Shown piece after piece: positions 9,683-18,323 of a stretch of 20,766 nt of DNA. Each line of letters begins with the position of its first letter. The first letter of the stretch is position 1. Under the pieces are notes generated by a model. That model did no database searches. It was not told where the DNA came from and was given only the letters and a program-made list of their open reading frames with translations. This DNA comes from Trichomonas tenax (lineage: Eukaryota; Parabasalia; Trichomonadida; Trichomonadidae), in assembly GCA_023091735.1 (NCBI GenBank), contig JALKBU010000917.1, positions 1-20,766 on the forward strand, read 5' to 3'. The position numbers and the translations under genes were made by a program.

Positions 9683-10669
9683 ATACCAGCAAATGCTTCA
9701 GATGATGGTGGTGAAATATATTTGGATTTTTTTGATGAGATTTATTTCACGAAACATGAAAAAATATCCAAATCAACAAATATGAAAAATATGAATGAAA
9801 GTAATTTTTGGCCATATAGGTGATCCGAGAAATATTCATTATTAGCAGATACCCTAAAACGTTATCAGATATTTACAACATTAACGTGCGATGGTCGAAT
9901 TCCTAAAGAATTACGATATAATTGCTTCATATATGCGTTATCTTATGTGATTATTGATGAAAATATCTTAATGGAAATTTCTAATAAATTTTTAGATTGT
10001 AAATATTGTCCAATAAACGTTTTAACTAAAATCCGTGATGAATATAAAATTTGGTGCCAATTAAAATATTATGATTATAAATCTGGTAAAATGCGTAAAA
10101 GTAATGAATGTTATAATTAACATTTAGGACCAGATAACGGATATAATTACAAAATAAACCTTTACATATATAAAAATCACTATTTCATTAATGAAACATT
10201 ACCTATAAGTTCTTTTTTCATAAAAAATTATGATGAAGTTGTTGTCTTTGGTTATTCTCATAAATGGTCGACAGAGAAAATGTTCAAGGTATGTAAATTC
10301 CATAAAAACATTTTTGAAATGGATTCAAAACAATCTCACATTAATAGTATTAACCTAATTAAATTATTAGAAGAAATTGGGGCATTCATACCATTATCGC
10401 ATAGTGATATAGATGTTCAAATTTCCGGAATATCTTCACAACAATTATTAAAAGAAAACAATAAAAATAAAATTCCCAATGTAATTGCTGATACAAATTT
10501 TAGATTAATGTCAGAACAAAATTCCAAGAAATACATACCAAAGGATATTTCTTATTGGTATGCGGATTTTGAAACATGTACAAAGGATAACCGTGAAATA
10601 CCGTTTATGATATGAATATCCATAAAGAACTTTTCCCATATAAATATTATAGTTATGATCGTGTAATTA
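9683..10669 (+). pseudogene. Maverick/Polinton protein-primed DNA polymerase B, N-terminal piece
   Basis: Frame 2 runs from 9683 to a TGA at 10613 with in-frame TGA (9821) and TAA (10118). It contains FTTLTCDGRIPKELRYNCFIYALSY, a CKYCPINVLTKI segment, and ends shortly after YWYADFETCTKD. The last is the Exo I motif (DxE) of the 3'-5' exonuclease of DNA_pol_B_2 enzymes. Directly after, in another frame (from 10615), comes NIHKELFPYKYYSYDRV, a segment that in these polymerases lies well downstream of Exo I. So a stretch including Exo II is deleted. The polymerase and terminal-protein regions are missing here; a later piece is at 14522-14740. In intact Mavericks this enzyme replicates the element. 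The start is not identifiable: upstream (9465-9682) there is no clear coding sequence or terminal repeat. Confidence 0.75.
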
Positions 10670-11294
10670 ATAACGTTGTTGTTGTTTTTCTGACATTGTT
10701 TCTGAATTTTCTTTTTCGATATTTTTATCAGGATTTATTATATCATAAATATATCATAATAATTCCATAAAATTTCTTTAGAATCGTTAATTTTGATATA
10801 TGATGGAATATATAATTTTAATGCTTTTTCTAGAGTACTTTTTGTTCTATATCTCGTTTTATTATATAAAACAACATCTATAACAAAATTTTTCATACGA
10901 ATATTATATATTTTCCCTCTAATAATTTTGTTCTCAAAGTTTTCATCTATAGTTGTCTGATATATGAAAAAATTATATGCTGATACATATTCACAAACAT
11001 TTCATAATATTCTTTCAGAGAATTCTTATTGGAAATCATTTGAGATAATTTATAGTAATAATCAGTAAAAATATTCCAATTTTTCATCGGATATAATGTT
11101 GTGAATAATTTTATGTCATAATTTGGTGAAATATTTTCAGAATACCAATATATTAATTTATTATATAATTGTTCTGAAGTTTCTCCTTGGTTATATCTAA
11201 TTAAATCATATGCTGTATATAAATCCTTTAGAAATTCTTGAGTAAATTCATAAATTTTTTTCTTTGTGCTCTATTTTAAATCAGTTTGAAACAT
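10667..11294 (-). pseudogene. Unknown Maverick gene, divergent from the ATPase
   Basis: Reading from the ATG at 11294: TAG at codon 8, then a long open stretch rich in Tyr, Asn and Lys (EFTQEFLKDLYTAYDLIRYN, MKNWNIFTDYYYKLSQMI). A frameshift near 10965 restores the frame (YQTTIDENFENKIIRGKIY...VIDVVLYNKTRYRTKSTLEK). A second near 10745 leads to an acidic end and a TAA at 10667. Total about 208 codons. I do not recognise the family. It starts 19 bp from the ATPase ATG and its 3' end overlaps the truncated polymerase piece tail to tail. One stop and two shifts mean it is no longer functional. Confidence 0.55.
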
Positions 11295-11313
11295 TTTTAT
11301 TTTAAATAAAACC
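11295..11313. promoter_or_regulatory. 19 bp bidirectional spacer with perfect AT palindrome
   Basis: The whole space between two divergent start codons is 19 bp. Positions 11295-11311 form a 17 bp palindrome (TTTTATTTTAAATAAAA), so both genes see the same TTTTATTT sequence just before their ATG. It is probably the core promoter or start region for both. Confidence 0.45.
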
Positions 11314-12162
11314 ATGGATTATTCCGATAGTGATAATGATGATTATATTAATGGCAAATGTAATTTGCAATACCAATCTGAAGATTCTGATTGGTTGTCT
11401 GAAGAAATGGAATTAGAACTTATGAATAGAACATCTAAAGAAAATTTAGATAAAATACCTGGAACAAATGTTTATTTGAATTCTGTTAATGTATTTGTTG
11501 GGAGACAACGTACTGGCAAAACTTTCACTATGACTAAAGAAATAATTAAATTATCAAGACATTCCAAAGAAACACATCAAATAATATATGTGAATAAAGA
11601 TGGTAAAGCTAATGATGAAACATTTGACAGATGTGCTAACCTGATAGAAACTTATGTGATATATGTATCGTATAAAGATGCCCCAAAACTTATTAAGGAA
11701 ATAATTAAATATAAGAGTTTCTACAATCAAATTAAAGAAAACCATTTAGAACAAGAAGTTCTGGATAATATTGCCAATGAAATATTTGGGAAATTATTTA
11801 TTAGCAATTTTGATTTAGATTATTTACATACAGTTGTTATTTTAGAAGATGGCACAAATACTAAGGCAATTTCTGACCAAACATCTATATTTAATGATCT
11901 TATGACCAAATGCCGTCATACACAATTTTCATTTTTCGTATTAATACATTTTTGGAAAGCATTATCAACAAATCTTAAATCAAATTTATCCACAATATTT
12001 ATTTTTTCAGGATATTCTCGACAACAATTACTTTATATGTTATACCAATTAAACATTTCTGAAACTATTAATGAAATATGAAACAAATATAAATCTCTCA
12101 GAGAACATGATAAATTATATATCGACTCAAATAACCAACAATTATTAATTTTACAAAAATGA
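11314..12162 (+). pseudogene. Maverick packaging ATPase (A32/FtsK-HerA type) with one premature TGA
   Basis: The open part is 255 codons (11314-12081). The frame continues after TGA 12079-12081 for 26 more codons (NKYKSLREHDKLYIDSNN...) to a TGA at 12160-12162, so the original protein was about 282 residues. Walker A is GRQRTGKT at residues 63-70 and the likely Walker B is VVILED at 174-179. A later KCRHTQFSFFVLIH strand fits the sensor region of the family. The N-terminus is acidic (DYSDSDNDDY). In Polintons and related viruses this ATPase is thought to pump DNA into capsids. The TGA removes only the last tenth, so the truncated product could still fold. It is the first of three same-strand genes, each with a T-rich element before its ATG. 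Confidence 0.75.
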
Positions 12163-12181
12163 ATAATACTATAATTTATAT

Positions 12182-12208
12182 TCATTATGATTTTTTATTT
12201 TTATTAAA
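12182..12208 (+). promoter_or_regulatory. T-rich start-proximal element, with Inr-like TCATT
   Basis: TCATTATGATTTTTTATTTT begins at 12182 and ends just before the ATG at 12209. The segment CATTAT-R-ATTTTT(T)ATTTTT recurs before the ATG at 13678. TCATT also fits the host initiator consensus. Confidence 0.4.
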
Positions 12209-13641
12209 ATGATTTCTCAAAATTGGAACTATTGTAAGAAAAATACAACAGATAATATTCAGTGGATGCCTGTGGATAAAATTCCTAGACCAAAACTTAG
12301 AGATAATCCAGTTTTAGAAGAATACAGAGATCAAATTCCTGAATAAATTGATGAACAACCTTCTAGCCGTGGATATACAGAATATTCAAATGATTTATAT
12401 AACACTATGATTAATTTAATTCTTAACCATAAAATGGAACTTCAAAAGGTTCGAGTAGCATCATCGAAAGCTACTGTTGGTTAATGAGCTAAGAAAAAGG
12501 TTACAGAGTTGATTATTCAGATGTAAATAAAGATGGTATTGATGATATTGTTGTTTATAATAGATTTGGTAAACTAATTATTTTGAATGGATATAAGTTA
12601 AAAACTTCTGAATATGGTTTATATAATCAGTATTATACAGATAATCCAACACCAGAAGCCCGTAAGAAGGTCACACTAAATGATTATAAGAAATCACTAT
12701 TCACAAAAATTGAAGATCCTAATGATCCAAATCCATGGACAAATGCTATATATACACCGACAAAAACTGCTCAAAATATTGAAAAAGCTGGTTATAAGCT
12801 TAACTTCAAACCAAAGTCCAAGATGTCTGTGTTTGGTGTATTTTGTAAACTTATTGCGCCATTAATTAAACAATATTGGGAAATGGGTGGAATACAACAT
12901 TTATTCGGAGAAAATGCTTGATATAATTGTAATAAAGTATATCATAAGATTGTTTCTCAAATGGTTATTTACAGAGCATTGTATTGTAGAATGATTGAAA
13001 GAGTTCACTTTTGGCTATTAGGTAAACAAGTTGGTGGTTTACGATATTATGAATATAAACGTAGAATAAAGGCAAATCCTGGATTACTTTGGGAATTTAT
13101 GAGAACACAAGTTTTAAAAGAAGATAGTAAAACGTTACGTGCTGATAGAATTAACTTTCAAGCAATCGCATCACATATGAATAAAGATGAACTTAATTGG
13201 GATGGTACGGATTTGGATGATACTATTGTTATGTTAATTGGTCCAGAAAATAAGAATAGTGAAGAATTTTACAAATATCTTTCAAATGAAGAAAATGCTA
13301 CAGTAATGTTAGAAACACTTAAAGATAGGCATAATAAGAATTATGGACATTTTATTGATCTTATGTCCAAGGCTAAAGAAATTGCTCAAGTTTCTCAGAA
13401 AATTTACTTTAAGGTAAGGATGAAGGAAGTATTTGAAGATAATATTAATTACTTTAAGTTTAATTTCCAAAATGATAATGGTATTAATCCGTTTGTAAAT
13501 GTTTCCAGTCAAGATCAGAAATTAGTAGATCCACAAACAGTTTCACAGACATCACCAGTAAAGTTACCACAAACAGTTTCACCAAATGATATGACAGATG
13601 ATTCAAATAATCCTAACGCAGAAGATATTAATCAATATTAA
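12209..13641 (+). pseudogene. Unknown Maverick structural-type gene, broken
   Basis: Frame 2 from the ATG at 12209 encodes MISQNWNYCKKNTTDNIQWM..., with TAA at 12344 and TAA-TGA at 12482-12487. A shift near 12490 leads into frame 1, which stays open except for TGA at 12919-12921 and ends at 13641. Total about 477 codons. Visible features are DVNKDGIDD (12520-12546), which matches an EF-hand/dockerin-like calcium loop; a Trp/Tyr-rich middle (KQYWEMGGIQHLFG, RVHFWLLGKQVGGLRYYEYKRR); and a Pro/Thr/Ser-rich tail with repeated QTVS. I do not recognise the family. Position between the ATPase and the penton-like/fibre genes suggests a virion role, possibly one of the T. vaginalis Maverick PX/PY proteins, but this is positional inference. 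It could have been two genes meeting near 12485. Confidence 0.5.
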
Positions 13642-13660
13642 ATATATTGGTCCATTATAA

Positions 13661-13671
13661 TTTTTATTTTT
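13661..13671 (+). promoter_or_regulatory. T-rich start-proximal element
   Basis: TTTTTATTTTT, six bases before the ATG at 13678 and preceded by CATTATAA; the same arrangement precedes the ATG at 12209. Confidence 0.4.
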
Positions 13672-13677
13672 GAATTA

Positions 13678-14458
13678 ATGTTAGCAAAAATAATTAATGA
13701 AATGAATACAGTGAAAGAATCTATAGTAGATATTCCAACAACTATCGAAATCGTTAACGGAATTATTAACAATGGTCCTATTGTTGAAGAAATTAAAGAG
13801 CAAATTGCTGATAAAGTTAAAGAAATGGATGCTGATGGTACATTACCAAATATATTATCATATAATTTTACAACTAAAAGTTATGTAGATGATGAAATAA
13901 GTAATATTAGAAATAATATACTAATAAATAATAATGAAACAATGAAATTAAGATTTTTCAATAGTATTAACTTTAAATCAGATGTTTTATTATTGGCTGG
14001 GAAAGTTGGACAAAACGATAATATGGAATGATGGTTATACTATTAGTGAAATAATATTATGATCTACTTATAAAGGTTCAGATACACAATTTTCTAATTG
14101 TAATACCGAATATTGGTATTTTCTAGTTGAAACAATCCATCATAATATTATTAATTATACCAGAAAATTATTTGTTCCGCAACCTGAAGAACAATTTAAT
14201 GAAAATATTAATTTAAGATATGAGTTTCAGTTAACTACAGCTGATAATAAATTATTTATTCGTCCAGTATATAATACTTTTCCATCAAATACAATGCTAG
14301 ATTTTTATTTATATGCTATTGGAAATTCTGATATAAAAATTATTAATAAAAATAATATTATATTTAATGATACAATGTTAACAATTAACCAAGAAATTCA
14401 AAATAAAAAATTACTTGAAATTAAGAAATTTACTATTAATAATGGAATAACTACTTAA
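13678..14458 (+). pseudogene. Unknown Maverick gene with one frameshift and one TGA
   Basis: Frame 1 from the ATG at 13678 gives 117 codons: a helical start (MLAKIINEMNTVKESI), IVEEIKEQIADKVKEMDADG, then NFTTKSYVDDEISNI. A one-base shift near 14010-14020 continues in frame 2 as KTIIWNDGYTISEIIL, TGA (14060-14062), STYKGSDTQFSNCNTEYWYF... and NKLFIRPVYNTFPSNTMLDF..., ending at tandem TAA (14456-14461). The restored length is about 260 residues. The YVDDEI segment is similar to helical parts of phage tail fibres, and the second half looks rich in beta strands. The family is not recognised; a fibre-associated or capsid-accessory role is possible from context only. Confidence 0.5.
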
Positions 14459-14521
14459 TAATTATGTTGAATTAATCGTTATCCCAATTTTTCCGCTATT
14501 ATTTTTATAGCCTCATAATGA

Positions 14522-14740
14522 TTTAATAATATCGTATTAATACGAGAAGGATTCACTAAATTTAGAAATGACTTAATGAATAAATTTGGTTTAAATGTTT
14601 ATGATTAGGTGTCCATTTGTTCAGTTAGTAATAAATTATTTGAAAACAGGGTTTACTATCCGAACGGTAACCTTTACGATCTCATTAATAAACCACGTGA
14701 ATTTATCAGTCGATGCATTCATGGTGGAAGATGTATGTTA
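14522..14740 (+). pseudogene. Maverick DNA polymerase B, second (middle) piece
   Basis: Frame 2 between TGA 14519 and TAA 14741 reads FTKFRNDLMNKFGLNVYD, TAG (14606), VSICSVSNKLFENRVYYPNG, LYDLINKPREFISRCIHGGR, then CML. In protein-primed B polymerases the block ending EFI...GGR+M lies between the exonuclease and the first polymerase motif (D-x2-SLYPS). The piece ends right at that point. It is on the same strand as the N-terminal piece (9683-10669) but about 4 kb downstream, with ATPase and structural genes between. Its last 22 bases overlap the 3' end of the antisense penton-like gene, so a rearrangement joint probably lies near 14720-14745. Confidence 0.65.
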
Positions 14741-15258
14741 TAACATATGGAAACATACTCGAGATTAAAAGATGTATTAATTCCCACGACATTTGATATT
14801 TTTGATCGAATGAATAAATTATTTCCATAATTAAGATAAGGAACGGATGATGATGTATATTTTTTAGTCATTGACTTTAAAGGGAAGTTTTCGAAGTATA
14901 ACCACATTAATAACTTGACTCTATGGCTGGCATCAATGATTTCAAAATCATTTTGAGATGAAAATGTAAGTGTCGACGCTTCATTTAATGTAACAGTAAC
15001 AACCCCAGCAAATAACATATTCAATTCTTCCGCTAATGTTTTTATTTCATAACATGTCTTTAATTTAAATCTGAATGTGTGGATGATTTCATTTATTTTT
15101 ATTTTCATAAAGTCTGTCTCGTCTGTAATAATAAATGATGTAATGGTTGAAAAATTTTTTATTCTAAACATTAATTGTTCAGTTGTTGCTATAGGTGTTC
15201 CTGAAAATTTGAGTGTGCCGTAATCACTGGGATCGCTGGATTTCAAATAATACAACAT
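14719..15258 (-). CDS. Putative minor capsid (penton-like) protein
   Basis: An intact 179-residue protein. The segment IIHTFRFKLKTCYEIKTLAEELN, followed by short strands, LTFSSQNDFEII and HRVKLLMWLYFENFPL, follows a pattern common to jelly-roll minor capsid/penton proteins of polintons and related viruses (a strand, a helix ending in LN, then LxF.....F.I and a leucine-rich helix). NNLFIRSKISNVVG resembles the later strand of those proteins. The family assignment is by pattern only. The C-terminus (YNIHLPP) overlaps antisense polymerase sequence, so the protein may be truncated compared with intact Mavericks, in which case its true end is lost. The ATG at 15258 is 18 bp from the divergent fibre ATG. 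Confidence 0.5.
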   Translation of the reverse strand: MLYYLKSSDPSDYGTLKFSGTPIATTEQLMFRIKNFSTITSFIITDETDFMKIKINEIIHTFRFKLKTCYEIKTLAEELNMLFAGVVTVTLNEASTLTFSSQNDFEIIDASHRVKLLMWLYFENFPLKSMTKKYTSSSVPYLNYGNNLFIRSKISNVVGINTSFNLEYVSICYNIHLPP

Positions 15259-15276
15259 TTTTTATTAATATTAAAA
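15259..15276. promoter_or_regulatory. 18 bp bidirectional AT-only spacer
   Basis: Only 18 A/T bases (TTTTTATTAATATTAAAA) separate the divergent start codons of the penton-like and fibre genes. The sequence is nearly palindromic, as in the spacer at 11295-11313, and gives each ATG a T-rich start-proximal element. Confidence 0.45.
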
Positions 15277-18114
15277 ATGTCAATTAATAAATATTCATAT
15301 CAAAGTGAAAGAAGTAAGTCACTGTATTATGGAAGGTATAAATTAACATTCGACAGTGAATCATTAATAATCAGTGATGGTAAAACTACTAAAAGAATAT
15401 ATTTTGACCAGCATGATTCATTCGATCCAAAAACAACGATTGCGTCAGTTCCATTTATAAATAATGAGACAATTGAATTCAGAGATTCTACTGTTGATGA
15501 TTCAATAATAGCAATATTAAACGAAATCATTTATCTTATTGATTTTACGACAACAAATTTTAAAATAATTGACAGTATTGAATTATTAAAACCATTAAAA
15601 ATTAATAATAAAATAATTGATGGAGTTGCTGGCAAACATGAACACGTAAATTTAATGAGTTTGGAATATTATGAAGAACATAAAGAAGAAATGAAAGGAG
15701 ATAAAGGCGAAAAAGGTGATAAAGGCACACCAGGTCGTGATGGATTAGATGGTAAGGATGGTGAAGACGGGGCTTCCGCAAGAGGATGGATCTGGGATTT
15801 AATTAATACAGGTCTCACTGCAGCCTCATTTGCGGCTTTACAATATCAGGTGACACAACTTTCAGCATTTATGGCTAAAGCAGAAGGATTGGACACGTTA
15901 AGGGCTGTGTTAAATACTATATCAACGGGCAATGATGTTTTCAGTAGCTTATCAACATGGATTCAAAGAATTGATGATTTCACACATAATATGACTGGAA
16001 TCGTTAACGGTTTAGAGGATAGTATAGGATTAACCAATAATGCATTGAATCAATTCACGACTTTCGTGAATGAAACTAACAGAGCAACACAGAACGCAAT
16101 TTCAAGTGTTGAATCACTAACTGGTCAGGTTATGGATAATCATTTAAGTCTATTTCAACGAGTTCAATGGTTTTTACAGAATTTATCACATGTTGGGGCT
16201 AATGTCGTACCTCGTAGTGTAAGATTAAGAGCAGTTGATGAAAATGAAACACCTGAAGAGGAAGAACGGGCTGAAAGCCCTGAGGCACTTAGTGCCGAAG
16301 TATATGAACTCACAATTGCTGAAAAATTTAATAAATTATATCCTCGTTACGGTGTGTTATTAAATTATATAAATCAAGTCATAAAAGATAATAATATAAT
16401 ATTTGAAGGTACAGAAAGAAATAATGATTTAACTATTACATTCACAGTTGCTGAGTTATTGCGTCAGATATGTTTAATCAACGATAATATTACGTCTTTC
16501 ACGAAATACCCCGATGATCACGACACTGAATTTTTAGAAGAAACACAAGAACAGACAAATATAAAAGTGGGTAAAATATATACTCAGGAAATAGATATTA
16601 ATGATAAAGATTTAATGACAGAATTAAATAATAAGGCAGATGTCAACCATGAACATCAAAACATCGAACGCTTAACGGTTCATGAAATTAAGGGATTTAT
16701 GAAAGAAGGAAGAGAAGGTAAAACAATTAAAAATGAAGATGGAACTGAAACTATTATACCACCAGAACCTCCTACATATGTTATTCCTCAATTCACGGAT
16801 GGATTGCAAACAAATGGTATATTAATTAAAAACAATAATGAGATAATTGATGTTCAACAGTCATTAAACAATAAAGCAGATAAAGTAATTACCGATACCT
16901 TAACTTCAAATTTAGCGGATGTTAAGAATGCACTGAATGATAAAGCCGACAAGGAACAATTAGATTATAACACTCATGAATTATCGTCAAAAATTGAACA
17001 AACGGAACAAGGAATTATCAATGTTAAGAATAAATTAAATGATAAAGCATCGACGTTAGATTTGACAGAAGCATTAAATAAAATTGATACTAAAGCAGAT
17101 AAAACAGAAATTCAAAAAGTTAAAAATGATGTGCAAACAATTAATGACTCATTCCAAATTAAAGCTGACAAAACAGAAGTTCAAAAAGTTAATGATGATT
17201 TGACTTATAACACTCATGAATTATCGTCAAGAATTGAACAAACGGAACAAGGAATTATCAATGTTAAGAATAAATTAAATGATAAAGCATCGACGTTAGA
17301 TTTGACAGAAGCATTAAATAAAATTGATACTAAAGCAGATAAAACAGAAATTCAAAAAGTTAAAAATGATGTGCAAACAATTAATGACTCATTCCAAATT
17401 AAAGCTGACAAAACAGAAGTTCAAAAAGTTAATGATGATTTGACTTATAACACTCATGAATTATCGTCAAGAATTGAACAAACGGAACAAGGAATTATCA
17501 ATGTTAAGAATAAATTAAATGATAAAGCATCGACGTTAGATTTGACAGAAGCATTAAATAAAATTGATACTAAAGCAGATAAAATTCATACACATGATAG
17601 TTTTAACGACCTCAGGGTAAAGCAATTAAACATTTATGAAACATTCCGTATCAAAAATCATGAATTATTTAATTTGATTTACCCCATTGGTTCGATTTAC
17701 ACATCAATGTTTAATCAAAACCCCGGACAATTATTCAGTTTTGGTGAATGGGAGCCAATAGTCGATCGTTTCTTATATTGCGCTAATTCATCAAGAGAAA
17801 CAGGAGGAAGTAAAAAGATTTCAGTAAATAATTTACCGGCTCACTCCCACTATTTCTCAAGTTCAACATCAACGGCAGGAGATCATACTCATTTAATAAG
17901 TAATAGAGGTTATTACGGATGTGGTAACGGAGGAAAAGAAACAATTTCACGATATGATATTTCATCAGATACCAGAGAATACAACACGGGTTTAATCATT
18001 GATCATGCAGGAATTCACATTCATTCAGTTTACGGAAACACTGCTGACACTGGTTCAGGCACTGATTACATGCCACCGTTCATGACTGTTTACGCATGGT
18101 ATAGGGTTTATTAA
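15277..18114 (+). CDS. Maverick-encoded phage-like fibre protein with collagen-like, coiled-coil repeat and tail-fibre tip domains
   Basis: An intact 945-residue protein ending in tandem TAA. Layout: residues 1-125, an N-terminal domain, probably the virion attachment end; 141-166, a collagen-like stretch (GDKGEKGDKGTPGRDG and on); 167-310, helical; about 490-770, heptad-like units ending LNNKAD / LNDKAD / IKADKTE, including a 240 bp tandem repeat (residues 564-770); about 800-945, a C-terminal domain of phage tail-collar/baseplate type (YPIGSIYTSM, NPGQLF, GEWEPIVDRFLYC, GGSKKISVNNLPAHSHY, MPPFMTVYAWYRVY). HxH motifs recur (KHEHV, NHEHQ, IHTHD, AHSHY, DHTHL, IHIHS); in the T4 gp37 tip such motifs bind iron in a trimer. 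By analogy this is a trimeric host-recognition fibre, starting 18 bp from the penton-like gene as expected for a vertex fibre. That is inference; the domains are clear. Confidence 0.85.
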   Translation: MSINKYSYQSERSKSLYYGRYKLTFDSESLIISDGKTTKRIYFDQHDSFDPKTTIASVPFINNETIEFRDSTVDDSIIAILNEIIYLIDFTTTNFKIIDSIELLKPLKINNKIIDGVAGKHEHVNLMSLEYYEEHKEEMKGDKGEKGDKGTPGRDGLDGKDGEDGASARGWIWDLINTGLTAASFAALQYQVTQLSAFMAKAEGLDTLRAVLNTISTGNDVFSSLSTWIQRIDDFTHNMTGIVNGLEDSIGLTNNALNQFTTFVNETNRATQNAISSVESLTGQVMDNHLSLFQRVQWFLQNLSHVGANVVPRSVRLRAVDENETPEEEERAESPEALSAEVYELTIAEKFNKLYPRYGVLLNYINQVIKDNNIIFEGTERNNDLTITFTVAELLRQICLINDNITSFTKYPDDHDTEFLEETQEQTNIKVGKIYTQEIDINDKDLMTELNNKADVNHEHQNIERLTVHEIKGFMKEGREGKTIKNEDGTETIIPPEPPTYVIPQFTDGLQTNGILIKNNNEIIDVQQSLNNKADKVITDTLTSNLADVKNALNDKADKEQLDYNTHELSSKIEQTEQGIINVKNKLNDKASTLDLTEALNKIDTKADKTEIQKVKNDVQTINDSFQIKADKTEVQKVNDDLTYNTHELSSRIEQTEQGIINVKNKLNDKASTLDLTEALNKIDTKADKTEIQKVKNDVQTINDSFQIKADKTEVQKVNDDLTYNTHELSSRIEQTEQGIINVKNKLNDKASTLDLTEALNKIDTKADKIHTHDSFNDLRVKQLNIYETFRIKNHELFNLIYPIGSIYTSMFNQNPGQLFSFGEWEPIVDRFLYCANSSRETGGSKKISVNNLPAHSHYFSSSTSTAGDHTHLISNRGYYGCGNGGKETISRYDISSDTREYNTGLIIDHAGIHIHSVYGNTADTGSGTDYMPPFMTVYAWYRVY
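16966..17584 (+). repeat. 240 bp tandem repeat inside the fibre gene, 2.6 copies
   Basis: Copies are 16966-17205, 17206-17445 and a partial 17446-17584, each 80 codons. The only difference noticed is one A/G (Lys versus Arg in LSSKIEQ / LSSRIEQ). Such identity points to recent expansion and gives length variation to the fibre shaft in multiples of 80 residues. Confidence 0.95.
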
Positions 18115-18166
18115 TAAAACATTTTCATATTATTATTTTTCAAATTTCTGAACTCATAAATTTCTT

Positions 18167-18244
18167 GCCCTTTGGGGCGTGGGTGAAGCCCTTGGCCTTC
18201 TTTTCTTAGTTAGTCAAAAATTATTTTTTTTTTTTAAAAAAAAA
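18167..18244. terminator. GC hairpin and T12/A9 tract after the fibre gene
   Basis: Downstream of the fibre gene is a GCCC-TTTG-GGGC hairpin (18167-18178), an imperfect GAAGCCC/GGCCTTC pair (about 18185-18200), and a run of 12 T followed by 9 A (18224-18244). It may mark the 3' end for the fibre gene and the convergent 131-residue gene. The role is inferred from position only. Confidence 0.3.
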
Positions 18245-18278
18245 CTGAATAGATTCTATATAGTCATTAGTTTTAAAA
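18244..18278. repeat. Direct repeat flanking the 131-residue gene, copy 1
   Basis: A 35 bp sequence matches 18758-18792 at 28 of 35 positions (shared GATT, TATA, AGTCAT, AGTTTTAAAA). The two copies bracket the gene at 18324-18719. Confidence 0.5.
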
Positions 18279-18323
18279 TCAAAAATAACGTTAATTTTGT
18301 AAGAAATGAAAAATAAATCATAA

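Noticed and set aside
11554..11745. Antisense ORF inside the ATPase gene
   Set aside because: Shadow of the ATPase coding strand. The same applies to 13309-13512, 15327-15530 and 17783-17965.
9821..14062. Several premature stops in the Maverick are TGA, hinting at TGA read as Trp
   Set aside because: Premature TAA and TAG also occur, frameshifts are present, and the ATPase and penton-like frames end at TGA. Parabasalids use the standard code. Ordinary decay explains it.
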